Origin: Seison nebaliae
Taxonomy: Eukaryota > Rotifera > Pararotatoria > Seisonacea > Seisonidae
NCBI GenBank assembly: GCA_023231475.1
Contig: JALJEE010003038.1
Location: 1-64,000, forward strand
DNA: 64,000 nt
Reading direction: 5' to 3'
Shown: positions 11,337 to 22,800 of the stretch, in pieces
Position numbering within the stretch: the stretch's first letter is position 1
Layout of the letters: each line of letters opens with the position of its first letter
Made by a program: the position numbers and the translations under genes
Notes under the pieces: model-generated
Database searches by the model: none
What the model saw: the letters and a program-made list of their open reading frames with translations, nothing else
What the model was told of the DNA's origin: nothing

Positions 11337-12633
11337 ATTTATATTTCTTTCTGAAGGTCTTGATCAAATATAACGTATCTGACTAATTAACATTATCGAC
11401 TGCGACCGACTAATGTTCGACTATTGTCGTCAAAAGATATTATATAATCCGCTACTTCTTGTTGTCTTGGAAACAAAAAACTATTGTGTCTTCTTATTAA
11501 CAATTCTATTAATCTTTAACAACGAAGCCTCTTGTTATCACAAGTAATTAATTCATCATAATTACCGGAAAGAACGACATACTATGGAACGTTCATAAAG
11601 GGAAATGTTACGATGAAATAACTCATAAAATATCAAATAAAATTTGTAGCAAATATTCTTTGTTTTCTAAAGATTGTCTTGAAATTAAAATTTTGTAGTT
11701 ATTTTTTATTATAAATATCCAGTTTATTAAATTATATTGAAGAACTTATATGACCTTTTCGCTTTTTCCAAAATTATAAATCCGTAAAGTGCTTTTCATA
11801 AAAAGTTTATTGTTCATGAGTTAGCATTATAACGGCAATGGAAAAATGAAGGACTATAATATAGAATCAAAAGAAGTTATGGTGCAGTTTCTTGGAATTC
11901 ATTTGCTAAGACAAATTATGATTATCTTACTATAATTTTATTTTAATTTTACTTATTTACTAAAATTTATAAAAAAAAATATAAAAATTTGTATAATGAT
12001 TTGAAAAATCGAACTCTTATTATTAGGGTCTTTCCTTATCAACGAACGAACTTATTTAGTCATTTTAACCGAAAGCTGTAATCATAACTTACAAGTAGAC
12101 TGTTGTTAGAAGTGTTTGACAACGTAAACAGGCTTCAAATGTTTTTCCTTATCGAACAAAAAACTTCAGAATATAGTTGCTTTTATAGCAAAATATATTT
12201 CATTAATTACAGAAAGTTATTCTTAAAATTTTTATTTAGAATAATAAATTTAAACTTTCAAATACGCAATAAAACAACTGTATATAATATAGCTAGAAAT
12301 AATATACCGGGATGAATTTTTAATTTCTCTTTTCATTTTTGGAGTACCACAGATGGTGTAAAATGGTATGATAATAAGTTTGTTGATTGTCATTTAAAAT
12401 GGAACCATTACCCTACACGTAGAGAATTCATGATTAATTTGTCCACCTTTATTTTGTTATTTGTCTCATGTTAAAGAAGTTATGTGAATTAATTATCGAT
12501 CAAAGAATATAAAAATGGCATATTGATTTTGGAGTAAATGAAATTGAAAAAGTGAGAAGCAGTTGAGCATTATATTGATTGATATGGGTAATGTATTTTG
12601 GAAGATATTGATTGTCAGGTTAATAAGAATTAT
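11337..12633. other. Intergenic AT-rich region
   Basis: Lies upstream of DNAJC27 and downstream of the GPR155-like gene, both on the minus strand. A 70-codon plus-strand frame at 12103 has no ATG and low-complexity composition, so it was not called. No exon encoding a DEP domain was found here on the minus strand. Confidence 0.5.
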
Positions 12634-14496
12634 CTAAGAATAAGACATAAATAATGTGAATGATAATGAATGAGAACTAACAGTGAAAATTAAAAGAAAA
12701 TTGAAAGAGAATTTCGTCGAACAATTCTCCACATTTCGTCGAGTGATATTGGAGGATGTTGTTGAAATTCTCGTATAGAATGTTCGAATATTCAAATAGA
12801 GCCAATAAGCGAGTAGAAGAAATAAAAATGAATTGGATATTGGATTTGGTAACCAAGTGACGAGAGTTGATTGTGAAAATACTTTATGTATAGAGAACAA
12901 AATTCCGACCGTCAATACCGACTGGCAAATTGTAAAAATAGTGAATTTGGGATTGTTTTGTTCATTTTGTGTATATTTCAATTCGAATTGATTATTTGAT
13001 ATTTCTTCAACGATGAAGAGAATTAAATGAAGATAATAAATGGAACAATTGATCGAATTCATTTTCTCCACATGAAAAAAGAGAACATATTGAATAAAGT
13101 TCAATAAACCATGTATTGTCATGATGAATATGTTGTGATAGAATTTCATTTTCATAAACATTCGATTTGTATGTTGATTTCCATCCCAATACTTATTCCA
13201 AATACTCCTCCTTAATTTGAAAAGATTTACAATGATATATATGACATTGAGTATAGCTGAGATGGCTGAAGAATATTTGAAGAATTGAATTAAACTCGAA
13301 TAATCGAAATGGAGGAATAGACTGAAGAGAGATATGTTGAGAGTTGAGAGGAATGTGGTGAACAAAATCGATTGAACGACAATTGAAATGATGAGATTGT
13401 GAAACATAACGGAATAAATTTGAACAGTTGGTGCCGATGGAAATGTTCCATATATGAGAGAATACATTAAATTATTATAATAATTTCTTTGAGTGTCATT
13501 ATTTCGTATTATAATATCATCATAATTGTTCATTGTCATATTTCCATAAAAAACGGAATATTCGGATAAAAAACGGTGTTTGGTGGTGGATAAAGTGAGA
13601 TATAGCAGAAGAATAATTATGGGAAATAAGAAACATTTAACAATGAGACAAATGGTAATTAAAAGATATTGATTTTTCTCATCATCACGAAAACGATTTT
13701 GGTGGAAATTGATTCCAAGGAAGACTAATGCTAAAGAAGGAAATATCATTCCTCCAAACTTCAATGGCTCATCCGTCATGAGTACAACATTTGAATAAAT
13801 TGCAGGATGATTCATTTTGAGAAGTGACAATATTAAATTATAAATAAGACCGATAACTCCAGAAAATATGAGAGGATTCTTCAATACCAGATGAGTTGAT
13901 TTCAACACATCCTCCCAAATCTGACTAGTTGGTGATAATTCATTTTCAGATTCAATTCCAGATGATGAATTTTCAAAAGAATCGATATCTTCTATAAATG
14001 AAGATGAGGAAGATGGAGAAATTGTTATTTGATTATGGTGATGATTCGATGAATATTCGATGGAGAAGAAAGCAAATGGATTAATGAAAATGAGTGAAAT
14101 GATTCCTATAATGAAAAGAAATTCTGCCGGAATCGATTGTGTCAAATTCTCCAATATCGATAATCCATAAGAAAAGTCATTTGTCTGTGTCATCAAAATT
14201 CCATATAATGTCAACGATGATAATGAAGAACGATAAGCTAATTTCCCAATGAGAATTATGAGAGAGAAGACAAAGATTTTTGTGATGAAAATCGATAGAA
14301 ATAAATCCCAATGAATTGTTGTCCAGTTGACATTACCCACCGATCGAACGAATAATAAGGGCAATGCGAAATGACTGAGAATAACTCGAATACTTTCCTG
14401 TCCATTCAATTTAACAATATTCTTATAAGCCAGTAGCCATCCGAATAAGATTACAAAATAAATTTTTATTATAGAAATAAGCAAATTTTGGAACAT
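12634..14496 (-). CDS. GPR155-like (PIN-transporter plus 7TM) membrane protein without DEP domain
   Basis: One exon of 620 codons. The N-terminal half is the auxin-carrier-like transporter module: MFQNLLISIIKIYFVILFGW, then RVILSHFALPLLFVRSVG, TQTNDFSYGLSIL, and after a Ser-rich loop a second helical set ending in TFPSAPTVQIYS, the family's conserved late motif. The second half has further hydrophobic segments in the arrangement of the GPCR-like part. Vertebrate GPR155/LYCHOS (about 870 aa) is a lysosomal cholesterol sensor for mTORC1 and ends in a cytosolic DEP domain. Here the frame stops right after the last membrane segments and no DEP sequence is visible. A missed downstream exon cannot be ruled out. 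Confidence 0.85.
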   Translation of the reverse strand: MFQNLLISIIKIYFVILFGWLLAYKNIVKLNGQESIRVILSHFALPLLFVRSVGNVNWTTIHWDLFLSIFITKIFVFSLIILIGKLAYRSSLSSLTLYGILMTQTNDFSYGLSILENLTQSIPAEFLFIIGIISLIFINPFAFFSIEYSSNHHHNQITISPSSSSSFIEDIDSFENSSSGIESENELSPTSQIWEDVLKSTHLVLKNPLIFSGVIGLIYNLILSLLKMNHPAIYSNVVLMTDEPLKFGGMIFPSLALVFLGINFHQNRFRDDEKNQYLLITICLIVKCFLFPIIILLLYLTLSTTKHRFLSEYSVFYGNMTMNNYDDIIIRNNDTQRNYYNNLMYSLIYGTFPSAPTVQIYSVMFHNLIISIVVQSILFTTFLSTLNISLFSLFLHFDYSSLIQFFKYSSAISAILNVIYIIVNLFKLRRSIWNKYWDGNQHTNRMFMKMKFYHNIFIMTIHGLLNFIQYVLFFHVEKMNSINCSIYYLHLILFIVEEISNNQFELKYTQNEQNNPKFTIFTICQSVLTVGILFSIHKVFSQSTLVTWLPNPISNSFLFLLLAYWLYLNIRTFYTRISTTSSNITRRNVENCSTKFSFNFLLIFTVSSHSLSFTLFMSYS

Positions 14497-14925
14497 AACC
14501 CGAAATTAAATCTAAAAAAAAATATTAAAAAGAAAATGATGCCAGAATTTTAATAATTTTTCCTCTCAATTCTTTTATATTATGATCGTCTTAAAATTAT
14601 TAGCCCGATCGATTGTTGGACAGAACCAGTTCTATCCACCTCAAAATTAATTCACAATTATTGTATTGGCGTAGTTATCGCTAACGACGTCGAATACGTA
14701 ATGGTGTCGTATTAATGAAAGCGAACGTACCATATTCTTGTTTACTTTAGCCCATTTCTCTTATTTATTTGTCTTCTATTCTATCATACAAACTATTCTG
14801 TTTTCTTAAATAAATTTTCTGTTTATCAAACTTCTCAATTTTGGAACGACAGAAATTGTTTATTTTTCAGAAATTAGTAAAATCGAATGTTGAATTTATG
14901 GTGTTGATATCATTAAAATATTTAT

Positions 14926-15707
14926 CTAATTGATGAAAAGTTGCACCATCTTTTTAACAGCCACTTTACAGGATGTGTCTTGCATAATATTCCTCCCAAT
15001 TTCCATAAAATCACGCAGACGGCGGTCTAAAATATTCTCAAGATTAATCTATTAATAAAATAATGAATTTTTGAATAATTTCATGAAAATGACAACTTGT
15101 GTGTTTTTAGCACATTTTTCAATAAACTCTTGTAAAGTTGAATATAATTCACCCGTATGGCGTCTATGTCGAGAATGATTCTCTTCTTCAGTTTTATTCA
15201 ATTTCGACATTCCATTCATGAGATCGTAGATTGTATCATTATCTCTCTTTTGACGATTATTCACTTCGTTCATTGCCATTTCATGCACAGTCGCTTGATC
15301 AACAATTTTGTTGTTATTCATTAAATGTCGAGGCGTAACTATGAAAGTAAAAATTAAAATTTCAGACAACTACTTGGAACAGTCTAACACATTTTCCCCA
15401 TAAATATGAAGACTAAAAGACTGACCAAAACGATATTGAGCAAAAGATAGATCATCCACGTCAATAAAATAAATCGTCGACAATGTCTGTAGATTTAATT
15501 TTATTGAGTTTTAATGAATAGATTTATAAACTTATTATTCGTCGTCAATGGACCTAAACTATCGGAATTGCTCGCACCCATCTGATCAAGAACATGCATA
15601 TCTTTCTTTTTTTCACAAGATGTATCCGTCAAATCGGACAATTCAGTTTCTTTTGAAGATTGAGGAGAATCAGTTGGTTTCTCTATTTCCTTCTCTACGT
15701 TCGTCAT
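14926..15707 (-). CDS. Hypothetical single-pass membrane protein (208 aa)
   Basis: Four exons fit exactly: 15707-15532, 15486-15389, 15338-15097 and 15036-14926. The N-terminal about 60 residues are acidic and Ser/Thr-rich. One membrane helix follows a basic anchor (HCRRFILLTWMIYLLLNIVL), giving a type II-like topology. After it comes a helical region with an Arg/His cluster (HSRHRRHTGELYSTLQEF) that could be a proprotein cleavage site, then two cysteines and a helical C terminus ending VQLFIN. The Cys pair around 160-190 might form a disulfide outside the cell. I do not recognise a family. A type II ligand-like or secreted-after-cleavage protein is possible but not shown. Confidence 0.6.
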
Positions 15708-16390
15708 GAACAGAATATTTTAAATATCTTTTCTACATTTTTCTCCCATTCAGTACTTCATATACCTTCCATCTCTACATCATTATTTGATCGTCTCCAT
15801 AAAACGTGATTTTGTGCATTCTCTAAATTTTATGACAAATTTTAATCTGACAATGAAAATATTTTAATTTAAAAATCTGGTATTTTGAATGATCTCAGTT
15901 TGTTCGAATATACAAATTTAAATAATTCAACTTAAAATTTTAATATTTCAAACGGACAATAGAATTTGACAATTGTCTGTTTGAATTTTTGGAAGTTTTT
16001 TCGCGACTTAATCTCAATTAGTTTTGTATTATTTCAATAATCCACTAATTTCCCTATTTATCTTGACATCAATTTTATTAGTAAACAAAAATCGGGAATA
16101 TTTTTCAGGGAAGATAACTTTTAATGGAGAAAAAGTTTTTAATGGGAATTAGGTAAATGATCATACACTAAATACTAGAGTGCGTCTGTTCTATGTGAGG
16201 TGGTGGTAGATGTAGAACTGGGTTAGATTGGAAGTATGATCAAAATAAACAAATGGTGAACGGATTGATGGGAATGAGTTTCGGAGAAATGGTAAAATCG
16301 ACGGTTAAAAGATTATGTTCTTTGAAATGTGTTAAAACTTTTCATCATTCAACACCCAGGGCAATGAGTGAGTAGTGGAAGTGGATTCCG
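15708..16390. other. Intergenic stretch
   Basis: AT-rich, without supported exons; contains the promoter side of the membrane-protein gene ending at 15707. Confidence 0.4.
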
Positions 16391-16582
16391 TTAGTTGAAG
16401 TAGATGTTCCGATGGTTTGAGAATAGGCAAACAATTAGTGCGATGAAATATGTTACAACTATCAGAATGAAGTAGAAGTTTCCGCGAGCGGTGTTCTGGC
16501 AAATATTGGAATTGAATCTAACAGGAATTCCCTCAATAATCATAATGCGTTTATTTTTGTTAGAAGAATAACATTCGTACAT
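16391..16582 (-). CDS. Possible small membrane protein or C-terminal exon
   Basis: 63 codons from ATG at 16582. Two cysteines (YECYSSNKNK, NICQNTARG) precede one strong hydrophobic helix (FYFILIVVTYFIALIVCLF) and a short polar tail. The hydrophobic end and the cysteines suggest the last exon of a small cell-surface protein or a stand-alone micro-membrane protein. No upstream exon could be connected: the 40 bases before it lack a clear acceptor. It points away from the kinase gene whose start is 250 bp to the right. Confidence 0.35.
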   Translation of the reverse strand: MYECYSSNKNKRIMIIEGIPVRFNSNICQNTARGNFYFILIVVTYFIALIVCLFSNHRNIYFN

Positions 16583-16831
16583 GTAGATGCAGTTGAAAGA
16601 TTATTATTATCATACTCTTTCTTTAATATTTTCTTTTCATATTAAAACATTCGATAAAAGATAATGTCGGATTATATGCGTCGAAATGATTGAGTGAGTT
16701 TGTGGAAGATAAGTTTAATTGAAAGAGAAACAAACCTGGAAGAAAATAGAGAAGAATTTGAGTTGGTGTGCATATGTGTAATTGGAAAAGTTTGATATCG
16801 ATTGACTTCCTTTACATTAAGAGCGGAAACG

Positions 16832-19800
16832 ATGAGCACTGCAGTAAATGTGAAAGCCAGACAAGATGGATATGAAGGACGATGGACTACAGATTCGGAG
16901 AATGAGGATGAGTCTCTTCATCTTCCGTTGATAAACGAATTGAGAGGAGAAATACTTAATAGAGAGACGGAGGAAGAAAATAATAAGATAAATGATGAAC
17001 GTTCATGGATAGTTAATCGATCGTTAGATCGAATAGACAGAAGGAAAGGGTCGTATATCCATTCAACAAACACCAACAACAACGGTGAGAACAACAATTG
17101 GAGAAAGAACAAGAAGAATGATGGAAATGAATGTCGAATTGAAAAAAAAGAAAAAGAAGAAGAAGGAAGAAGAAGAATAAATAGAAGTCCAGCGAATGAG
17201 AAGAAAGATGAAGATTCAGTTTCAATATTGAAGTGCTGTAATAAATCATTAAATATTTTCACCGATCGTTTATCTCTTCGTTCAAACGAGTTAAATATAA
17301 GTGCACAAGCCAATCTCACTGACAAGGTTAAACACTCAATTATTAGTAAAGCGATTCATAATTCGAATAGAAGTAAAACAAGAAATTTCTTAAATGTCGA
17401 TGTCGAAATTCCCGTTGATCAGCAACAATTTAAAGAAGAACTAAGAAATTCAATATTATTCCATGATAGCCATCATACGAATATTGTTAGAGAAAAAGGA
17501 AAATATTTAGCGAAAATAAATCCATCATACCATCATCGAAATATTTTCACAAAATTAATTCAAGGAAATATATCTGATCATGAATATTATATTAGGAAGA
17601 ATTTTCCCAATAAGTTAAATAGAAATCTAACTTATATTAATAATAATCATTCTCATAACAACAACAACAACAACGATAACAAAAACGAACTCAATAATAA
17701 CAACAATTCTAATTGTTATAATAATAAGAATAATTGTAAAGGAAACAGTTTCGCTTATCAACAACCTCATCCTTCACTACAACATCAAGAGCAGAAACAA
17801 GAGGGAGAATTAGACGGGAAAGGAGAGGATTATCAGCCATTTCAAAAGCTGCAAATAAACGTGAAAAAACAGTTAAATACTCCAGAAGTATTCGGAAGGA
17901 GAATTCATAGCAAATGGAGGAACTTTGGAGATAGTTCGAACTACGATTACTATCTGAACAGAGTAGGGAAGAGTCAAAGTGTTTACATACCCACAGTTAA
18001 CAGCGATTGCAGTGGAACGAGTGGAGGGCAAATGTCTACATTCCATCCAAATTATTCATATTTTTCCCCTAAGAAAACTAGACAAACAACCAGACCAACA
18101 TTTGACAAAATCCTTCCAGATACATTAAAGTTCAATACCGCTTATCCATCAATTAACAACAATAATCAAACCAGTAACAATATTCTCAATATCAATCAAC
18201 AGTACGACTCAAACAACTCTCAAAGAAATTCTGACATATCCCCACAATTGACATATACGCATGGAAATACTAATTTTTCTGCTGCCATTCATACTCGACA
18301 ACCGTACGCACAACCTGCAACTAAATCCAACATATTAATATCACCACAATCATCCTCATCGATAGAACGTGCATCAAAGGTGTATGGTAAAATTGAGGAT
18401 AATCAGACGAATAAGTCGATAGCGAACGATACGAATAATAAACGATCGATTCATTCGGTTACTCTCAATATTCCCAACACACCCAAAGAAGATGTTCGCA
18501 CGCTCCACTTAGATAATCTGTATGGATCGCATCATAATTTAAGTTATAATCAAAATAATTTGACATCTTGTACTATCAGTTCAACTCGTCCAACTAACTT
18601 GAAAACGATGAATAGTGGTGGCATGGGGAAGTCATTACAACTTCCTGAGAAAGACATTAATCATCGTTTATCGAAAGATTCAGGTTTCCAAACAAACACA
18701 TCATCACAATCACCAGTAAAGAATCCTGATAGTTCTCTATTAGCTCGTGCTGTCTCTCCAAGACCCCGAATGACTCTGATGCGTTCTCAAAGGAAACAAC
18801 AATCGAAACGTGCGATGACTCAACAAATTCCTGAATCGATTTTATCTGCAGCTCGTGCTATAGCCAATCAACAAAGAACGAACAGTATTGTTGATGAGGA
18901 ATCTCGTTCATCATGGACGAAGGAGAATACAGAAAATCCTGAAAAGAATCCGAATGATAAAATGATGTTGACTCCTTCCCTTTTTTCATCTTCAATGAAA
19001 TCGGATCGATTAACACCTAAGAATAGTGAGCAGACTCATCGTTCGGTTATTGACCAAACGAATTACGAAAAATCCGATCAATCCAGTCAGAATCATTTCG
19101 TACCAAATCAACATCTACATAATAATAATCAACATCCTTCTCACCATCGCCATACATGGATATCGAATGATTCTGATCATATTAATAATCGAGACGATCC
19201 TAATGAATTTAATTCCAATTCGTGGAACATACGAAAAAGTCCAACAAACAGTCATTCTGAAGCATTAACACAATTCCAACGAACTAATTCAAGTTTTACA
19301 CCGAATGAAACGAACTCTAAAAATTTGACGTTAAACAATCAACTTAATCATCTATCGATAGATAATGATGAAAATGCTTATAATCGTCCGATGGATTATA
19401 ACACGACGAATAATGGATCAGTTACTTATTTGCAATCGAAACAAGATCCGAAACGATCTAATCGTATTAATCGAACTTTAAGAAATAATTATTCGATTAA
19501 CACTAAACAAATTCATCCGAACAATAACAATAATGAGAAGATAAATCAGCCATCATCTTATAAGAACGATCCAGTTGTAACAACAACAATAACAACAATA
19601 TCATCGACTATTTCGAAGGATCCCATACTTCCTACAACATCGACCACATTATCTGTCATGACAACATCATCCGACAATTGTCGATTACCATTGTCTATAA
19701 ACGATTCCTTCTCTTTAACATATCCATCACATTCTTCACAATTATCTCCCACCAGTGAAACAGTCTCTTGTAATGGAGATATGAAACAACAAGTTCGTTT

Positions 19801-22800
19801 GGTTAGTAACATTAGAAATCTTTTTTATTTCCTCTTTCATATAGTCCATTTATACGACGTTCATAACATTGCTCATCATCCAAATCTTTCGATTCTCACC
19901 CATTTTGGAATGAACGTCGAATTTATGATTTCCTACATTACCTCCAAAACTAATAATCTAATGGCTTGTCTAATGTGAGGCATAAGGTATTACTTACGTA
20001 TACTTCACCTTTCCCATGTTTCACCTTCAATAAAAAGGTCAATTATTATTCATAGTGTTCATTCCATCGTCCATGGTCCATAACTAATCATTCTCTCTTT
20101 CATGCAACTGTTATAGAGAATCTTTATGAACTATTTCCGTAAAAGTAACAATCGGAATCTATAAAAAAAATTACATAATTTATGTGGAAATCCGATTTCT
20201 ATAAGTAATTTACATTCTGACAAATTGAATATGAAAGTATTATGAATTCTCTATGTCCATTGTCTCATTTAATATCGTTCGGAACATAAATTTCTTTTTA
20301 CATTCCAATATAGTTGGAAAGGCGGTTAGCAAAAATGCAACGACAACAAACTGGTTACCCATTTCTTTCATTAATTCTCCCATTAAATCTTCTTTAGAAA
20401 AATTGAAGAATTATGAGAGGTCGATTGAGAGTCTAAAACAAGAGAAAGTGATGAGTGATGAAACGGCAAATAAATTGAAATCTCAAATTCGGGACTTAAA
20501 TAAAGAAAAATCGTCGTTAGTCAATACTGTTCAAACGTTGAAGAAATCGCATCAAGAGTTATTGGAGAATAGAGAAATGGACCGAAGTGAATATAATAAT
20601 GAACTTAACAACTTACGTGACCTTTTACGGGAGCATGAACGTCGAGCTAAGCAGTTTGAGAAACAGTTGAAGGAGATGAAGATATCATTCGAACGGACGA
20701 TTAAGCAGAATGATCTGAAAAAAGACGAAATTATTGAAATGAAAGAATACATCATTAAACAAAAGGACAATCAAATTAAAATGTTAGAGAATGAACTCAT
20801 GAAAACGATGGGTCCATCAATCGTGAAGAGAACTTCTCAAGCTTCGTTCAAGGTCTTGTCATCCCAACATCGGAAAGGTTTCGCCGCAGAAAGTGCTGAC
20901 AAAGTTTGGCAGAAGACCATGAGAGCCAAACATAAGAATAAATCTTCTCAAAAATCGGGTGACTCTCGAAGGAAAACGGAGAACTTCAGTGAAATGAAAG
21001 ACTGTTTAGTGACCGTTCCTAAAAATCAGAGGTTCGTTCATTTGTTAATTAAAAACGTAAAGATTTCCTGTCAATCGTGTATTGACGGTAAAACTTTCTT
21101 GTCATTATTTTAATTAGAAATAGAAATTATTTTATTAGAAAACATTCGTGTTAGTTTAAAAAAGAAAAAGGAAATTAATTAAATCTCTACAATTTTCAAA
21201 ATTTTAATTAAAAATTTCTCCTGCAGAAATGAAAGAGCCATAAGACAAGCATTGTTAGATAATGCATTCCTAAGCAAATTATCTCAATATCAAGTGAAAC
21301 AAATTATCAATTGTATGTACCCGATGCATTTACCACAAGACTCGTACATCATCAAGGAAGGAGACTTTGGAAACACATTATACGTTCTTGAAGGTTTGTC
21401 TTAATATTATTTCCCAACGACGAAACATCGATAATTAAAAATTTAATGAATGATTTAAATAAGTTGCAATTTGCAGATAGTTCTCATAATCGTTTATCTA
21501 AAATTAACATCTAAAACATACACATCTATCACTAATATCCCTTTGGATTCATTATCCACTTTTATGTGTTTTACTATTATCTTGTCTTTTCTTATCATAA
21601 AGTAATTGTTCGACGTTCGATTACTGTTCAGTAAGAAGAAGAATCTATTTCCTAAACGTCTTTACTACGAAATAGTTCGACATTGAAATCATACGATTTA
21701 ATGCATCATTTCAATTCACTTTCAGCAATTAGCAGATGATATATCTTTATCCATACTTTCTCCCCGAAAGATCTTCCATTAGACAATTCTGTTTCTTATT
21801 TATAAATATATTATGCCAACACAGGTGCTCCAATATATTATTTACGATATTCATGGAAACTGCTCCATCACATCTCTCCCTATCATTTCGTCAGGCGGAG
21901 TGATGATAGTCTAATAAGAAAGAAATAGTAGTATAAATTGAGTATGTAAGAAAATACGGTAGTTTTCATTTTCTTATGTACAAGACCAGTTAGAAGCTCA
22001 ATATAACGAAAATCGCAATGTCGGCGAGTGAAATCGTCTAAATTTCATTTCATGAATTTCATTATGAATATTTGTCCTTCAGTGGAGATATATCTCCGAT
22101 ATAAAGGATTATAGTTCTAGTACCACTAGTTATGGAAAAAAATTTATTATCTCATCAGTCACATCATTTGGAGCATGTCGAGCAATTGCACCATGATTAG
22201 ATGTGTGCTTTATATAACATGCTCTCACATGATATATATGAGGAGAATTAATGACATTGATAAAGGTCAAATATATCAAACAAAGTATTCATTTATATTT
22301 TATTCATTCCCTACTTCTCAACCGTCCAAATTTTAATATATTTCTCTCATTTCTCTTTTGGTCTTTGTTTTACGGTCACTCATGTACCTTTTCATTTCCT
22401 TTTCTGTAAATTACAACACTAGATGTCCATATACATATATCTATCTTTCGATCGTCGAGATTAAGTGCAATTGAATAAGGTAGAATTGTTTTTCTATTGG
22501 TAAATAGAGGTGGTCTAATTGAAAGTTGAAATTAGAAGTTTAATTTATGTTTAATCAGATATCAAAAAAGACGTGTGATGTATATTGAGTGAGACAAATC
22601 TATGCCGTTTCTTCTAAACTATTCTCATTATCCTCACATTTGCACATATGCTCTGCTAATGTGCACTAGAAATTTTTTCTAAGGAATTCAAATAGCTTCC
22701 ACTTTCTAATATTTTTATTTCGCCTAATAGATATTCTTTATTACTTTGCTTTTTATTTGATGAGTTCCTCCATTTGATTTACTTCATCTCCAACATTCGA

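Noticed and set aside
12103-12315. 70-codon plus-strand frame
   Set aside because: Starts at a non-ATG codon, composition of translated AT-rich DNA, no similarity.
17013-17325. Minus-strand frames rich in Phe/Leu/Ser
   Set aside because: They are the antisense of the GAA/AGA-rich (Glu/Lys/Arg) stretch of kinase exon 1; hydrophobic only because of base composition.
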